Assembly: GCA_017353815.1 (NCBI GenBank)
Contig: JAFMSB010000159.1
Location: 1-5,127 of the forward strand
Origin: Methylocapsa sp.
Lineage (GTDB): Bacteria; Pseudomonadota; Alphaproteobacteria; Rhizobiales; Beijerinckiaceae
DNA length: 5,127 nucleotides
Direction of reading: 5' to 3'
Shown here piece by piece: positions 1 to 5,110 of this stretch (its first letter is position 1; each line of letters begins with the position of its first letter). Under the pieces are notes generated by a model. The model did no database searches, was not told where the DNA came from, and worked only from the letters and a program-made list of their open reading frames with translations. The position numbers were made by a program, and so were the translations under genes.

Positions 1-478
1 GCTTCGGCAGTCTCCGAGTCGCATGGAAGCGAGCGGCGCTAAGGAAGCGCGTCCCATACGCAAATCGTTCCCCGATCCGCACTGCATCCGGACTTTCGCC
101 CGCCGCCCCTCGCCGCGGGGACAATGTCAGATTTTGCCTTCCATCTCACGGCGGCCACTATGGGCGAGGCGGATCCGCTGTCGTCATTGACGGCCCTTGG
201 GGCTGCCGCCTCAGGCCGCCATAGCCCGTTGCATAGGGCGTTCATTGACAAAAGCGGGCCGCTCGCCAAACTCGCCGCCACGAGATGAATGGCGGCTTGC
301 GGCTTCATCGCACAGTGTCTGTCGAATCAAATCCAGGTTTTAACAAAATCTCGCTGCTTAAAGAGCCGCGCTGGAAGGGCGAAGACGGCCGTTTCAGTTT
401 AGGGAGAGCCGCCTTAGAGTGCATGCGGCCCCCGCGCCTGCCTGGGTCTTTTCCGTCGATCTATTGGCTTGACCGGCT
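1..478. other. Leader region with no recognised gene
   Basis: This stretch precedes the threonine aldolase gene and contains nothing I can match to a protein family. Frame 3 of the + strand is open from the window edge to a stop near 222 and could be the tail of a gene starting outside the window, but its translation has no recognisable motif. The ATG-started minus-strand frame 39-308 also looks like nothing known. An AT-richer patch at about 335-362 stands out in otherwise GC-rich DNA and could hold promoter elements for the aldolase gene, though I see no convincing -35/-10 pair. An inverted repeat, GATGAA at 284-289 and TTCATC at 304-309, lies around the junction of the two small ORFs listed separately. 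Confidence 0.4.
124..288 (+). CDS. Candidate small ORF, 54 aa, unknown
   Basis: A possible 54-residue protein starting MSDFAFHL and ending KLAATR. A G-rich GGGGACA sits immediately before the ATG and could act as a weak ribosome-binding site. It has no predicted membrane segment, no cysteine and no motif I recognise. Its TGA stop (286-288) overlaps the ATG of the next small ORF (285-287) in an ATGA arrangement, the only positive sign that it may be translated. A long open frame also exists on the opposite strand here, so openness alone means little in this GC-rich DNA. It may well be spurious. Confidence 0.2.
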   Translation: MSDFAFHLTAATMGEADPLSSLTALGAAASGRHSPLHRAFIDKSGPLAKLAATR

Positions 479-482
479 GTGA
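285..482 (+). CDS. Candidate small ORF, 65 aa, overlapping the aldolase start
   Basis: A possible 65-residue, basic protein starting MNGGLRLH and ending YWLDRL, with no family I recognise. Its start overlaps the stop of the preceding small ORF (ATGA, 285-288) and its own TGA (480-482) overlaps the GTG start of the threonine aldolase gene (GTGA, 479-482). About 60% of its codons end in G or C, which does not separate coding from non-coding here. The aldolase GTG has no visible Shine-Dalgarno sequence, so translation through this ORF followed by re-initiation is one way the aldolase start could be reached. The alternative is that this is untranslated leader and the overlaps are chance. Confidence 0.22.
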   Translation: MNGGLRLHRTVSVESNPGFNKISLLKEPRWKGEDGRFSLGRAALECMRPPRLPGSFPSIYWLDRL

Positions 483-1546
483 ATTTTGCGAGCGATAACA
501 CAACCGGTGCAAGCCGGGCCATTCTGGCGGCAGTCACCGCGGCAAATGCCGGCCAATCTGCCGCCTATGGCAAGGACGATTTCAGCAAAAAGGCCGCGCG
601 TCTCCTAAACGAGGTTTTTGAGCGGGAATGCGCCTCGTTTCTGGTTAACACCGGCACGGCAGCAAACGCCTTGGCGCTCGCCGCGGTCGCCCCGCCGTTC
701 GGCGCGATATTCTGCCACGCGGATTCGCACATCATGGAGGATGAGTGCGGCGCCCCGGAAATGTTTACGGGCGGAGCCAAGCTCATCGGCATCCCGGGCG
801 AAGCGGGGAAGATAACCCGTGCCGGGTTAGTGACTGCCCTCTCCCGCTATCCGCGCGGAATCGAAAAGCAAGTCCAACCGGCCGCGCTGTCCATCTCCCA
901 AGTCACCGAGCTGGGCACGGTCTATTCCTGCGGCGAGGTTGCCGCACTCGCGGAAATCGCCCATGAAGCGGGAATTAAGGTCCACATGGACGGCGCCCGT
1001 TTTGCCAATGCTCTCGCCAGCCTACAATGCAGGCCCGCCGAGATGAGCTGGAAGGCAGGCATCGATGTCCTGTCCTTTGGGGCGACAAAAAATGGCGCGC
1101 TCGGCTGCGAGGCCGTCATCTTCTTCGACCCGGCAACTGCCGCCAATCTGCCCTACCTTCGCAAGCGCAGCGGCCACACCTTGTCCAAGGGTCGTTTCCT
1201 AGGGGCGCAAATGATCGCCTATCTCGAGAAAGGGCATTGGCTCGATCTGGCCAAGGCGGCGAACGCCCATGCGCGCGCGCTCGCCGAGGGACTCACGAAA
1301 ATCCCGAGCGTGCGCATGCCTTGGCCTTGCGAGGCGAATGAAATTTTTGCGGTCCTGCCGTGCAAAATGGACTCCCGCCTCAAAGCGGAAGGCGCGGTCT
1401 ATTACGAATGGAATTTTCCTGAACGAGACGCTGGCTGCGCGCCGCCGGGGCAGGATGAAATCTTTGTCCGCCTGGTCACATCCTTTGCAACGCGCAAAAC
1501 GGATATCGACCGCTTCCTGGCGGTTGCCTCCTCGGCCGGAATTTGA
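479..1546 (+). CDS. ltaE: Low-specificity L-threonine aldolase (PLP enzyme)
   Basis: Predicted cytosolic pyridoxal-phosphate enzyme that cleaves L-threonine and L-allo-threonine to glycine and acetaldehyde; related enzymes also act on other beta-hydroxy amino acids. At 355 residues it has the normal length of the proteobacterial fold-type I family. Visible landmarks are the N-terminal MNFASDN, the NTGTAANALAL segment (57-67) for phosphate binding, the HIMEDECGAPE region (84-94), HMDGARFANA with Asp171 for the pyridine nitrogen, SFGATKNGA with Lys204 as the likely PLP-binding lysine, and Arg331 in FVRLVTSF as a likely substrate-carboxylate contact. An in-frame TGA at 470-472 rules out an upstream start, so GTG 479 is the only start that keeps the conserved N-terminus, yet no Shine-Dalgarno is visible before it. 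The start overlaps the stop of a small upstream ORF. The family assignment is firm; the exact stereospecificity cannot be read from sequence. Confidence 0.95.
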   Translation: MNFASDNTTGASRAILAAVTAANAGQSAAYGKDDFSKKAARLLNEVFERECASFLVNTGTAANALALAAVAPPFGAIFCHADSHIMEDECGAPEMFTGGAKLIGIPGEAGKITRAGLVTALSRYPRGIEKQVQPAALSISQVTELGTVYSCGEVAALAEIAHEAGIKVHMDGARFANALASLQCRPAEMSWKAGIDVLSFGATKNGALGCEAVIFFDPATAANLPYLRKRSGHTLSKGRFLGAQMIAYLEKGHWLDLAKAANAHARALAEGLTKIPSVRMPWPCEANEIFAVLPCKMDSRLKAEGAVYYEWNFPERDAGCAPPGQDEIFVRLVTSFATRKTDIDRFLAVASSAGI

Positions 1547-1667
1547 GGCTGGCCCCTCAGAAGCTTGAGAGACATTAGAGCGGCGCGCCGCCGTCCAAAC
1601 CAAAGTCCCGCCAAGGGGATGTTGGCTGGCGCCACTCTGTAGTAACATTCGTGCTGCTGTGATATGT
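1547..1667. other. Spacer after the aldolase gene with a GC palindrome
   Basis: The spacer contains the perfect 12-bp palindrome GCGGCGCGCCGC at 1580-1591. It has no loop and no following T run, so it is not a standard intrinsic terminator. A second weak repeat, GCCAA with TTGGC, brackets a 7-nt loop around 1613-1627. TTGGCT (1622-1627) and TAACAT (1643-1648) resemble -35 and -10 boxes but are only 15 nt apart, shorter than usual, so a promoter for the cupin gene here is only a weak suggestion. Confidence 0.3.
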
Positions 1668-1683
1668 GCCGTGAAAACACGGC
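1668..1683 (+). promoter_or_regulatory. Stem-loop in the leader of the cupin gene
   Basis: Perfect 6-bp stem GCCGTG / CACGGC closed by an AAAA loop, followed by only TTT. It ends 3 nt before the GGGAGG ribosome-binding site and 14 nt before the ATG of the cupin gene. It could be a weak terminator of the aldolase transcript, an mRNA-stabilising or attenuating structure, or a protein-binding palindrome. The T run is too short for a confident terminator call. Confidence 0.45.
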
Positions 1684-1686
1684 TTT

Positions 1687-1692
1687 GGGAGG
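1687..1692 (+). promoter_or_regulatory. Ribosome-binding site GGGAGG fixing the cupin start
   Basis: GGGAGG lies 5 nt before ATG 1698. It favours that ATG over the in-frame GTG at 1659, which has no such site, would place the leader stem-loop inside the coding region, and would add 13 residues in front of a well-formed signal peptide. Confidence 0.7.
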
Positions 1693-1697
1693 CCCTA

Positions 1698-2165
1698 ATG
1701 AGGATGCAATTGCCGCTTGGCGGCTTCGTTTTACTCATTCTGGGTGCAACGGCCGCCTGGCCCCAGGAGCCGGCGGTGAAGGCAACCACTTTGGTGAAAA
1801 CCGCGGCGACGATCACGGGCCAGAAACTCGAATATCCAACAAAAAATCCTGAGGTCACCGCGACGCTGGTGGAGATCCCGCCGGGTGCCGATGTTGGGTG
1901 GCACGAGCATCCCAATATCCGCTATGTCTATGTGATCGAGGGCACGTTGACGATAGAGTTCGAGAATGGACTCCGCCGCGATTTCACGCCCGGGACCATC
2001 TTTGTTGAGGCGTTGAGAACCCGGCATCACGGATTGAACGCGGGCCCGGCCCCCCTAAAAGTCCTGTTCATTGATCATTCGGAAAAGGGCCAGCCGAATA
2101 TGATTAGGACCGGCCCGCCAAAGGCGGACGATGCAAAAGGACCGCCGCCTGCTGCGCCAAAATAA
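1698..2165 (+). CDS. Exported single-domain cupin protein
   Basis: A 155-residue protein with an N-terminal signal peptide and one cupin barrel. Residues 1-9 are the short polar start, 10-20 the hydrophobic core (FVLLILGATAA), and cleavage is likely just after the Ala pair at 19-20, so the mature protein should be periplasmic. Cupin motif 1 is seen as GADVGWHEHP with His69 and His71, then YVYVIEGTLTI; the usual metal-binding Glu position is Arg75, which is not unusual in the WHxHP type of cupin. Motif 2 is FTPGTIF (96-102) followed by HHGLN with His110 and Asn114. Three histidines could bind one divalent metal. The tail after about residue 135 is rich in Pro, Ala and Lys and probably disordered. 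The fold is clear, the substrate is not: cupins of this size may be enzymes, isomerases or binding proteins. The preceding hairpin and spacer suggest its own expression control. Confidence 0.88.
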   Translation: MRMQLPLGGFVLLILGATAAWPQEPAVKATTLVKTAATITGQKLEYPTKNPEVTATLVEIPPGADVGWHEHPNIRYVYVIEGTLTIEFENGLRRDFTPGTIFVEALRTRHHGLNAGPAPLKVLFIDHSEKGQPNMIRTGPPKADDAKGPPPAAPK

Positions 2166-2168
2166 ACC

Positions 2169-2189
2169 GTGCCGGCCCAATGCTGGCAT
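2169..2189 (-). terminator. Terminator-like hairpin between convergent genes
   Basis: TGCCGGC (2170-2176) pairs with GCTGGCA (2182-2188) through one G-U pair around a 5-nt CCAAT loop, and a further G-U pair can extend it by one step. Read on the - strand the stem is followed after a few bases by TTTATTTTG, a U-rich tract that falls on the end of the cupin gene, so it suits termination of the DUF1614 transcript. On the + strand no U run follows, so its action on the cupin transcript is less certain. Confidence 0.6.
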
Positions 2190-2200
2190 ACAAGCGCGCC

Positions 2201-2899
2201 TCATGGCGGCCGAAGGGCGGCAAGCAGCACGGCCACGATGCCGGTGACAAATATGCCGTCAAATGTCCCAGCACCGCCAATCGAGGCGACCGGCGCGCCG
2301 AGGCCATGCAGCTTGTCGAGATTGGTGATGTCAGCGCCGATCAAGGTGCCGAGGCTGCCGCTGATATAAGCAAGTGGGGCTGCTGCCCATCGCGAAAGGA
2401 GTACGGCGACGGCCGCAGCAACGAGCGGCGGAGCGATGAAGGGCACCGCTATGCCCACCCCCTTTACGGGGTGCGCAACGAGATGGACGAATCCGGCCAC
2501 AATGGCCGTAGCCGCAATGCCGAGCAGCCAAATGCGGTTGCGGAAAAGCAAGTAAAGCGAAAGCAGTGCGGGAATGACGGCGCCGCCAACATTGACGGCA
2601 ATGATCGTACCCGGCCAGTTTTCGACCACCGGCACGACATAGCTCATGCCAAAGAAATCGATCACCTGGTCGGAAGCGATCTGGGATTCGGGAAGCTGGG
2701 CGACCGGGATATTGACATAGCTGCCGGCAAGCGAGCCAAAGAGTACCAACATCGCCGCGCTGGGGCTGAGGCCGATGCGCATATAGGCATAGCGCAAGAG
2801 TCCCAGCTGGATGAATATGAACAAAACGAGCAGGAGAAACGCGAAAATCGCGTAGGAAGGCGCCGGGAAAGGGAAGTAATCGAGATCGCCCGCATGCAT
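2201..2899 (-). CDS. DUF1614 multi-pass inner-membrane protein
   Basis: A 232-residue integral membrane protein of the DUF1614 family, whose function is unknown. Hydrophobic segments lie at about 15-37, 46-64, 96-119, 122-142, 147-170 and 204-229. The family hallmarks are the loop motifs NIPVAQLPES (63-72), AVNVGGAVIP (101-110), HLVAHPVKGVGIAVP (139-153), LAYISGSLGTLIGADI (176-191) and SIGGAGTFDGIF (206-217). The conserved Asp190 and Asp214 in or near membrane segments suggest transport or ion handling, but that is inference only. I chose ATG 2899, which gives MHAGDLDYFPFP, because family members start shortly before such a YFP stretch. The alternative is GTG 2941, 14 residues longer, preceded by a good GGGGAG about 9 nt upstream; the added residues look non-membrane and unconserved. 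It is the last gene of the leftward set, converges on the cupin gene and is followed by a terminator-like hairpin. Confidence 0.88.
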   Translation of the reverse strand: MHAGDLDYFPFPAPSYAIFAFLLLVLFIFIQLGLLRYAYMRIGLSPSAAMLVLFGSLAGSYVNIPVAQLPESQIASDQVIDFFGMSYVVPVVENWPGTIIAVNVGGAVIPALLSLYLLFRNRIWLLGIAATAIVAGFVHLVAHPVKGVGIAVPFIAPPLVAAAVAVLLSRWAAAPLAYISGSLGTLIGADITNLDKLHGLGAPVASIGGAGTFDGIFVTGIVAVLLAALRPP

Positions 2900-3053
2900 C
2901 GGAGCCCCGCTTTGCGCTGGGTGGGGAGGCCAAACTGACACGGCGGGCGGCTCCCCGCAATGGGGTTGCTATTAATGCTTGAACCGTCGCGCAGCGTGGG
3001 GCGAGGACCAATGGCGCAAAAATTCAAGAAATAAACAACAGGCAGCCCCGCGC
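2900..3053 (-). promoter_or_regulatory. Upstream region of the DUF1614 gene
   Basis: This gap between the SRPBCC stop and the DUF1614 start is the widest within the leftward cluster and is AT-richer than its surroundings at about 3017-3045, so a separate promoter is plausible, although I cannot pick clear -35/-10 boxes. Read leftwards it holds a T-rich stretch at about 3019-3037 after the SRPBCC gene, then ATTAAT at 2971-2976, then a small hairpin CCCC-loop-GGGG (2953-2965) that would cover the ribosome-binding site of the alternative GTG start. The + strand sequence ATGCTTGAACCGT at 2975-2987 resembles the palindrome at the TetR gene start. Confidence 0.35.
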
Positions 3054-3497
3054 TCAGGGACGGATGTCCGGCTCGACAAGCTTGGCGAGGTTTTGCAGCG
3101 AATCCTGCCAGCCAAGATAGCACGCCTCCACCGGAATTGCGTCCGGCAGGCCTTCCTGCACAACATTCAGCTCGGTGCCCACCGGAACCGGTCTGAGCGT
3201 TACGGTCACCTGAATTTCTCCCGGCAAATCCGGATCGTCGAATCGATCCGTGTAACGCAACCGCTGATTTGGCACCAGCTCGATATATTTGCCGCCGAAG
3301 GAATGGCTTTGGCTCGTGGTGAAATTACGGAAAGACATTTTGTAGCTGCCGCCGGGCTTCGCTTCCAGATGATGCACCGTGCAGGCGAATCCGCCAGGCG
3401 GGAGCCACTTCGCCAAGGCATCCGGCTCGAGGAAGGCGCGGTAGACCTTATCGGGCGCAGCGGTGAGAACGCGGTGCAGACGAACGGTGTTGGGCAT
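3054..3497 (-). CDS. SRPBCC family protein, AHSA1-like
   Basis: A 147-residue cytosolic protein of the START/Bet v1-like SRPBCC superfamily, AHSA1 (Hsp90 ATPase activator homologue 1-like) type. It shows the typical order: an opening strand TVRLHRVLTAAPDKVYRAF (4-22), the ALAKWLPPGGF turn (28-37), a repeated-strand body with EAKPGGSYKMSF (45-56), GKYIELVPNQRLRYTDRF (69-86), VTVTLRPVPVGTELNVVQEG, and a C-terminal helix with GWQDSLQNLAKLVE (129-142) that closes the hydrophobic pocket. Bacterial members bind or convert small hydrophobic molecules or have unknown roles; the Hsp90 link in the name does not carry over to single-domain bacterial proteins. I chose ATG 3497; an upstream TTG at 3530 would add 11 unconserved residues. 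The Shine-Dalgarno is weak (GCGAG about 9 nt upstream). It lies downstream of the VOC gene, separated by a hairpin. Confidence 0.9.
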   Translation of the reverse strand: MPNTVRLHRVLTAAPDKVYRAFLEPDALAKWLPPGGFACTVHHLEAKPGGSYKMSFRNFTTSQSHSFGGKYIELVPNQRLRYTDRFDDPDLPGEIQVTVTLRPVPVGTELNVVQEGLPDAIPVEACYLGWQDSLQNLAKLVEPDIRP

Positions 3498-3546
3498 AGG
3501 AATTTCTCGCCTTGATTGAAGGTCGGCCAAGCCCGACTTCGCGGGA

Positions 3547-3568
3547 CGGCCGCCAACGGCGGCGGCCG
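3547..3568 (-). terminator. Strong GC hairpin between the VOC and SRPBCC genes
   Basis: A perfect 8-bp inverted repeat, CGGCCGCC (3547-3554) and GGCGGCCG (3561-3568), with a 6-nt loop. It begins 13 nt after the VOC stop codon in the direction of transcription. No U-rich tract follows, so it is not a textbook intrinsic terminator; it may cause partial termination or protect the 3' end of the upstream message so that VOC and SRPBCC are made at different levels. Confidence 0.4.
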
Positions 3569-3581
3569 CAATACGGCAACG

Positions 3582-4007
3582 TCAGGCCTGCGGGTTCTCG
3601 CAGTTGATCATCCAGGGAGTGCCGAATTTGTCGATCAGCATGCCGAAGCGGCGGGCCCAAAACGTTTCTCCGATCGGCATGCGGATAGTTCCGCCTTCGC
3701 CAAGCTCCCGGAAAATGCGTTCGGCTTCCGCCGGATCGTCCACTTGAACACACACGCAGAAGCCTTGCGGCTTGGAGGCAAATTGCGGCGGCGCGTCGGC
3801 TCCCATTAAGTATCGGTCGCCCGCTTTGAGCCTTACGTGCATGATGCGATTGGCCGTCTCAGGCGTCTGCGGAACGCCGGCATCGGCCGGCGCATCTTTG
3901 TGGCGCATCATCGTCAGAATTTTGCCGCCGAGCACTCTTTCATACGCCATGAACGCCTCTTCGCACCGGCCGTCAAAGCTAAGATAGGGCACAAAATCCT
4001 TTATCAC
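3582..4007 (-). CDS. VOC superfamily protein, PhnB-like
   Basis: A 141-residue single-domain protein of the vicinal oxygen chelate (glyoxalase/bleomycin-resistance) fold, PhnB-like subgroup, sometimes labelled 3-demethylubiquinone-9 3-methyltransferase-like from an old and doubtful annotation. Landmarks are the opening VPYLSFDGRCEEAFMAY (6-22), RIMHVRLKAGDRYLMGAD (54-71), CVQVDDPAEAERIF (86-99) and the closing FWARRFGMLIDKFGTPWMIN (116-135). The length fits a subunit that dimerises to complete the fold. Metal binding is uncertain and the substrate unknown. GTG 4007 is preferred: it starts just before the conserved region and has AGGAAAGGA (4016-4024 on the - strand) 8 nt upstream. A TTG at 4052 would add 15 unconserved residues. 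It sits 102 nt downstream of the YCII gene in the same direction. Confidence 0.9.
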   Translation of the reverse strand: MIKDFVPYLSFDGRCEEAFMAYERVLGGKILTMMRHKDAPADAGVPQTPETANRIMHVRLKAGDRYLMGADAPPQFASKPQGFCVCVQVDDPAEAERIFRELGEGGTIRMPIGETFWARRFGMLIDKFGTPWMINCENPQA

Positions 4008-4015
4008 TGCGCGGA

Positions 4016-4024
4016 TCCTTTCCT
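4016..4024 (-). promoter_or_regulatory. Ribosome-binding site AGGAAAGGA fixing the VOC start
   Basis: Read on the - strand, AGGAAAGGA lies 8 nt before GTG 4007. This is a better-placed site than anything before the longer TTG start at 4052, which it would put inside the coding region. Confidence 0.65.
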
Positions 4025-4066
4025 GGTCTGGTTGAAACCGGAGTCTGCTCAAGGGTGTAGAGGACC

Positions 4067-4094
4067 GATGCTTTTGCCTGCGGCGGCAAGCATC
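4067..4094 (-). repeat. Inverted repeat in the YCII-VOC spacer
   Basis: GATGCTT (4067-4073) and AAGCATC (4088-4094) are perfect 7-bp arms, and inner GCC/GGC can extend the stem across a TT bulge. It starts about 16 nt past the YCII stop in the direction of transcription. No U run follows, so terminator activity is doubtful; an mRNA-stabilising stem or partial terminator is possible. Confidence 0.4.
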
Positions 4095-4109
4095 ATTTGC
4101 TGCTTCCGT

Positions 4110-4475
4110 TTAACCGCCCGGGATCGGCAGAACGGGCATTACCTCTATGGATTCGCCGGGGAAGACGGCGAAGTGCGGATGGTTCTCGAAAAGCTTGGCG
4201 GCCGCCTCGTGCGAATCGGCGCGAACGACCGTATAGGCCGTCATCTCATTGCTCGTATCGGCGATGCCCTGTTGCGATACCTTTTTGGTTTTGCCGAGCG
4301 GCCCGCCCATGCCAACAATTGCGGATTGATGTTTTTCCGCCCAGGCTTTCCAGGCCGCAATTCCCGCTTGCATTTTTGCATTTCGTTCTTCCTCGGGCAG
4401 AGCATTCCATGCTGCCATCTGCGGGCTGGTCTTGCTTCCGAGGAAGATCGCGAGAAACGTCTTGTCCGTACTCAT
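4110..4475 (-). CDS. YCII-domain (YciI-like) protein
   Basis: A 121-residue cytosolic protein with a YCII-related, dimeric alpha/beta-barrel fold. It opens with a beta strand TFLAIFLG, then a helical segment rich in Ala, Trp and Lys (19-48) with WNALPEEERNAKMQAGIAAW, then VGMGGPLGKTKKVS (54-67), an AYTVVRADSHEAAAKLF strand-helix (80-96) and the closing HPHFAVFPGESIEVMPVLPI (99-118). The HPHF and IEVMPV elements match the family signature, in which a His and an Asp or Ser have been proposed as active-site residues; no reaction is established. Two adjacent ATGs (4478 and 4475) are possible. ATG 4475 has AAGGA at 6 nt, the better spacing, and overlaps the TetR stop by 1 nt (TGATG); ATG 4478 would overlap it by 4 nt. 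Either way translation is probably coupled to the repressor gene, so the two proteins are likely made together. Confidence 0.9.
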   Translation of the reverse strand: MSTDKTFLAIFLGSKTSPQMAAWNALPEEERNAKMQAGIAAWKAWAEKHQSAIVGMGGPLGKTKKVSQQGIADTSNEMTAYTVVRADSHEAAAKLFENHPHFAVFPGESIEVMPVLPIPGG

Positions 4476-5110
4476 CATATTTCCTTCCGTCTTCGGTTGG
4501 AGGAATGAAATAGCAATCCGAGATAGCGGCGCAGATGATCGATGCATTCCGCAGCAACGGCGGCGTCCCCTTTTGCCTTTGCCAAAATGAACGCGCCCTG
4601 CAGCACGGCCTGAGTATATAGCGCGAGGCTGCGCGGCGGCCAACCGGCGCGAATTCCATGATGCCGGATCGCTTCGGCGATATCGGCTTCGAGCTCTGCC
4701 GCGTGGGCGCTGATGGCGGCGTCGCAGGCTTTACGGATCGCAGGAGACGTTTCGTAGATTTCTTGCACCAATGTTCCCGCAAGGCAGGTGAATTCTGGCA
4801 CCTCGCCTCTCAGCATGGCTTTGCGGAAATCGATGTAACCAAGGACGCGTTCGAGCGGGTCCTTGTGCTTGTGATAGCGCGCGGCAGCAAAAAACGCCCC
4901 GGTCTTCTTGGACCAATATTCGGCCGCGGCGACGCCGAGCGCCTCCTTGCCGTCGAAGTGATGAAAGAACGCGCCTTTGCTTACGCCCGCTTTGGCGCAC
5001 AATTCGTCGACGCTGGTTGCGGCATAACCTTTCGTGCGGATGAGCGCGACGGCCGCGTCGAGCAATTTTTCGCGCGCCGGAGATGGCCGGGCTGGGGGGC
5101 TGCGTTCCAT
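4475..5110 (-). CDS. TetR/AcrR family transcriptional regulator
   Basis: A 211-residue one-component repressor. The N-terminal DNA-binding domain is complete: helix 1 with REKLLDAAVALIRTKGYAAT (13-32), then the helix-turn-helix TSVDELCAKAGVSKGAFFHH (32-51) and the usual FDGKEAL entry to helix 4 (52-58). The rest (about 60-200) is all-helical ligand-binding and dimerisation domain, with single cysteines in FTCLAGTLVQE (107-117), KACD (133-136) and AAECIDH. The C-terminus SNRRRKEI is basic. ATG 5110 is the natural start, although no Shine-Dalgarno is visible in the 17 nt that remain in the window. Its stop overlaps the YCII start, so it heads an operon with that gene. Such repressors usually control themselves and their neighbours in response to a small molecule, which cannot be identified from sequence. 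A palindrome overlaps its start codon. Confidence 0.95.
   Translation of the reverse strand: MERSPPARPSPAREKLLDAAVALIRTKGYAATSVDELCAKAGVSKGAFFHHFDGKEALGVAAAEYWSKKTGAFFAAARYHKHKDPLERVLGYIDFRKAMLRGEVPEFTCLAGTLVQEIYETSPAIRKACDAAISAHAAELEADIAEAIRHHGIRAGWPPRSLALYTQAVLQGAFILAKAKGDAAVAAECIDHLRRYLGLLFHSSNRRRKEI

Noticed and set aside
39..308. Minus-strand 89-codon ORF in the left region
   Set aside because: It has an ATG and a hydrophobic start but no recognisable motif, and it lies opposite the small + strand ORF. There is not enough support to annotate it.
1199..1915. Long - strand open frame of 238 codons
   Set aside because: It spans the aldolase and cupin genes on the wrong strand and matches nothing; both + strand genes have firm family motifs.
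2180..2938. Long + strand open frame of 252 codons
   Set aside because: It lies opposite the DUF1614 gene, is very rich in Arg, Glu, Asp and His, and has no domain; the - strand frame shows clear family motifs and membrane segments.
3562..3569. GCGGCCGC octamer
   Set aside because: It is part of the GC hairpin between the VOC and SRPBCC genes and needs no separate meaning in GC-rich DNA.
3837..4508. Long + strand open frame of 223 codons
   Set aside because: It runs antisense across the VOC and YCII genes and their spacer; it is an artefact of high GC content.
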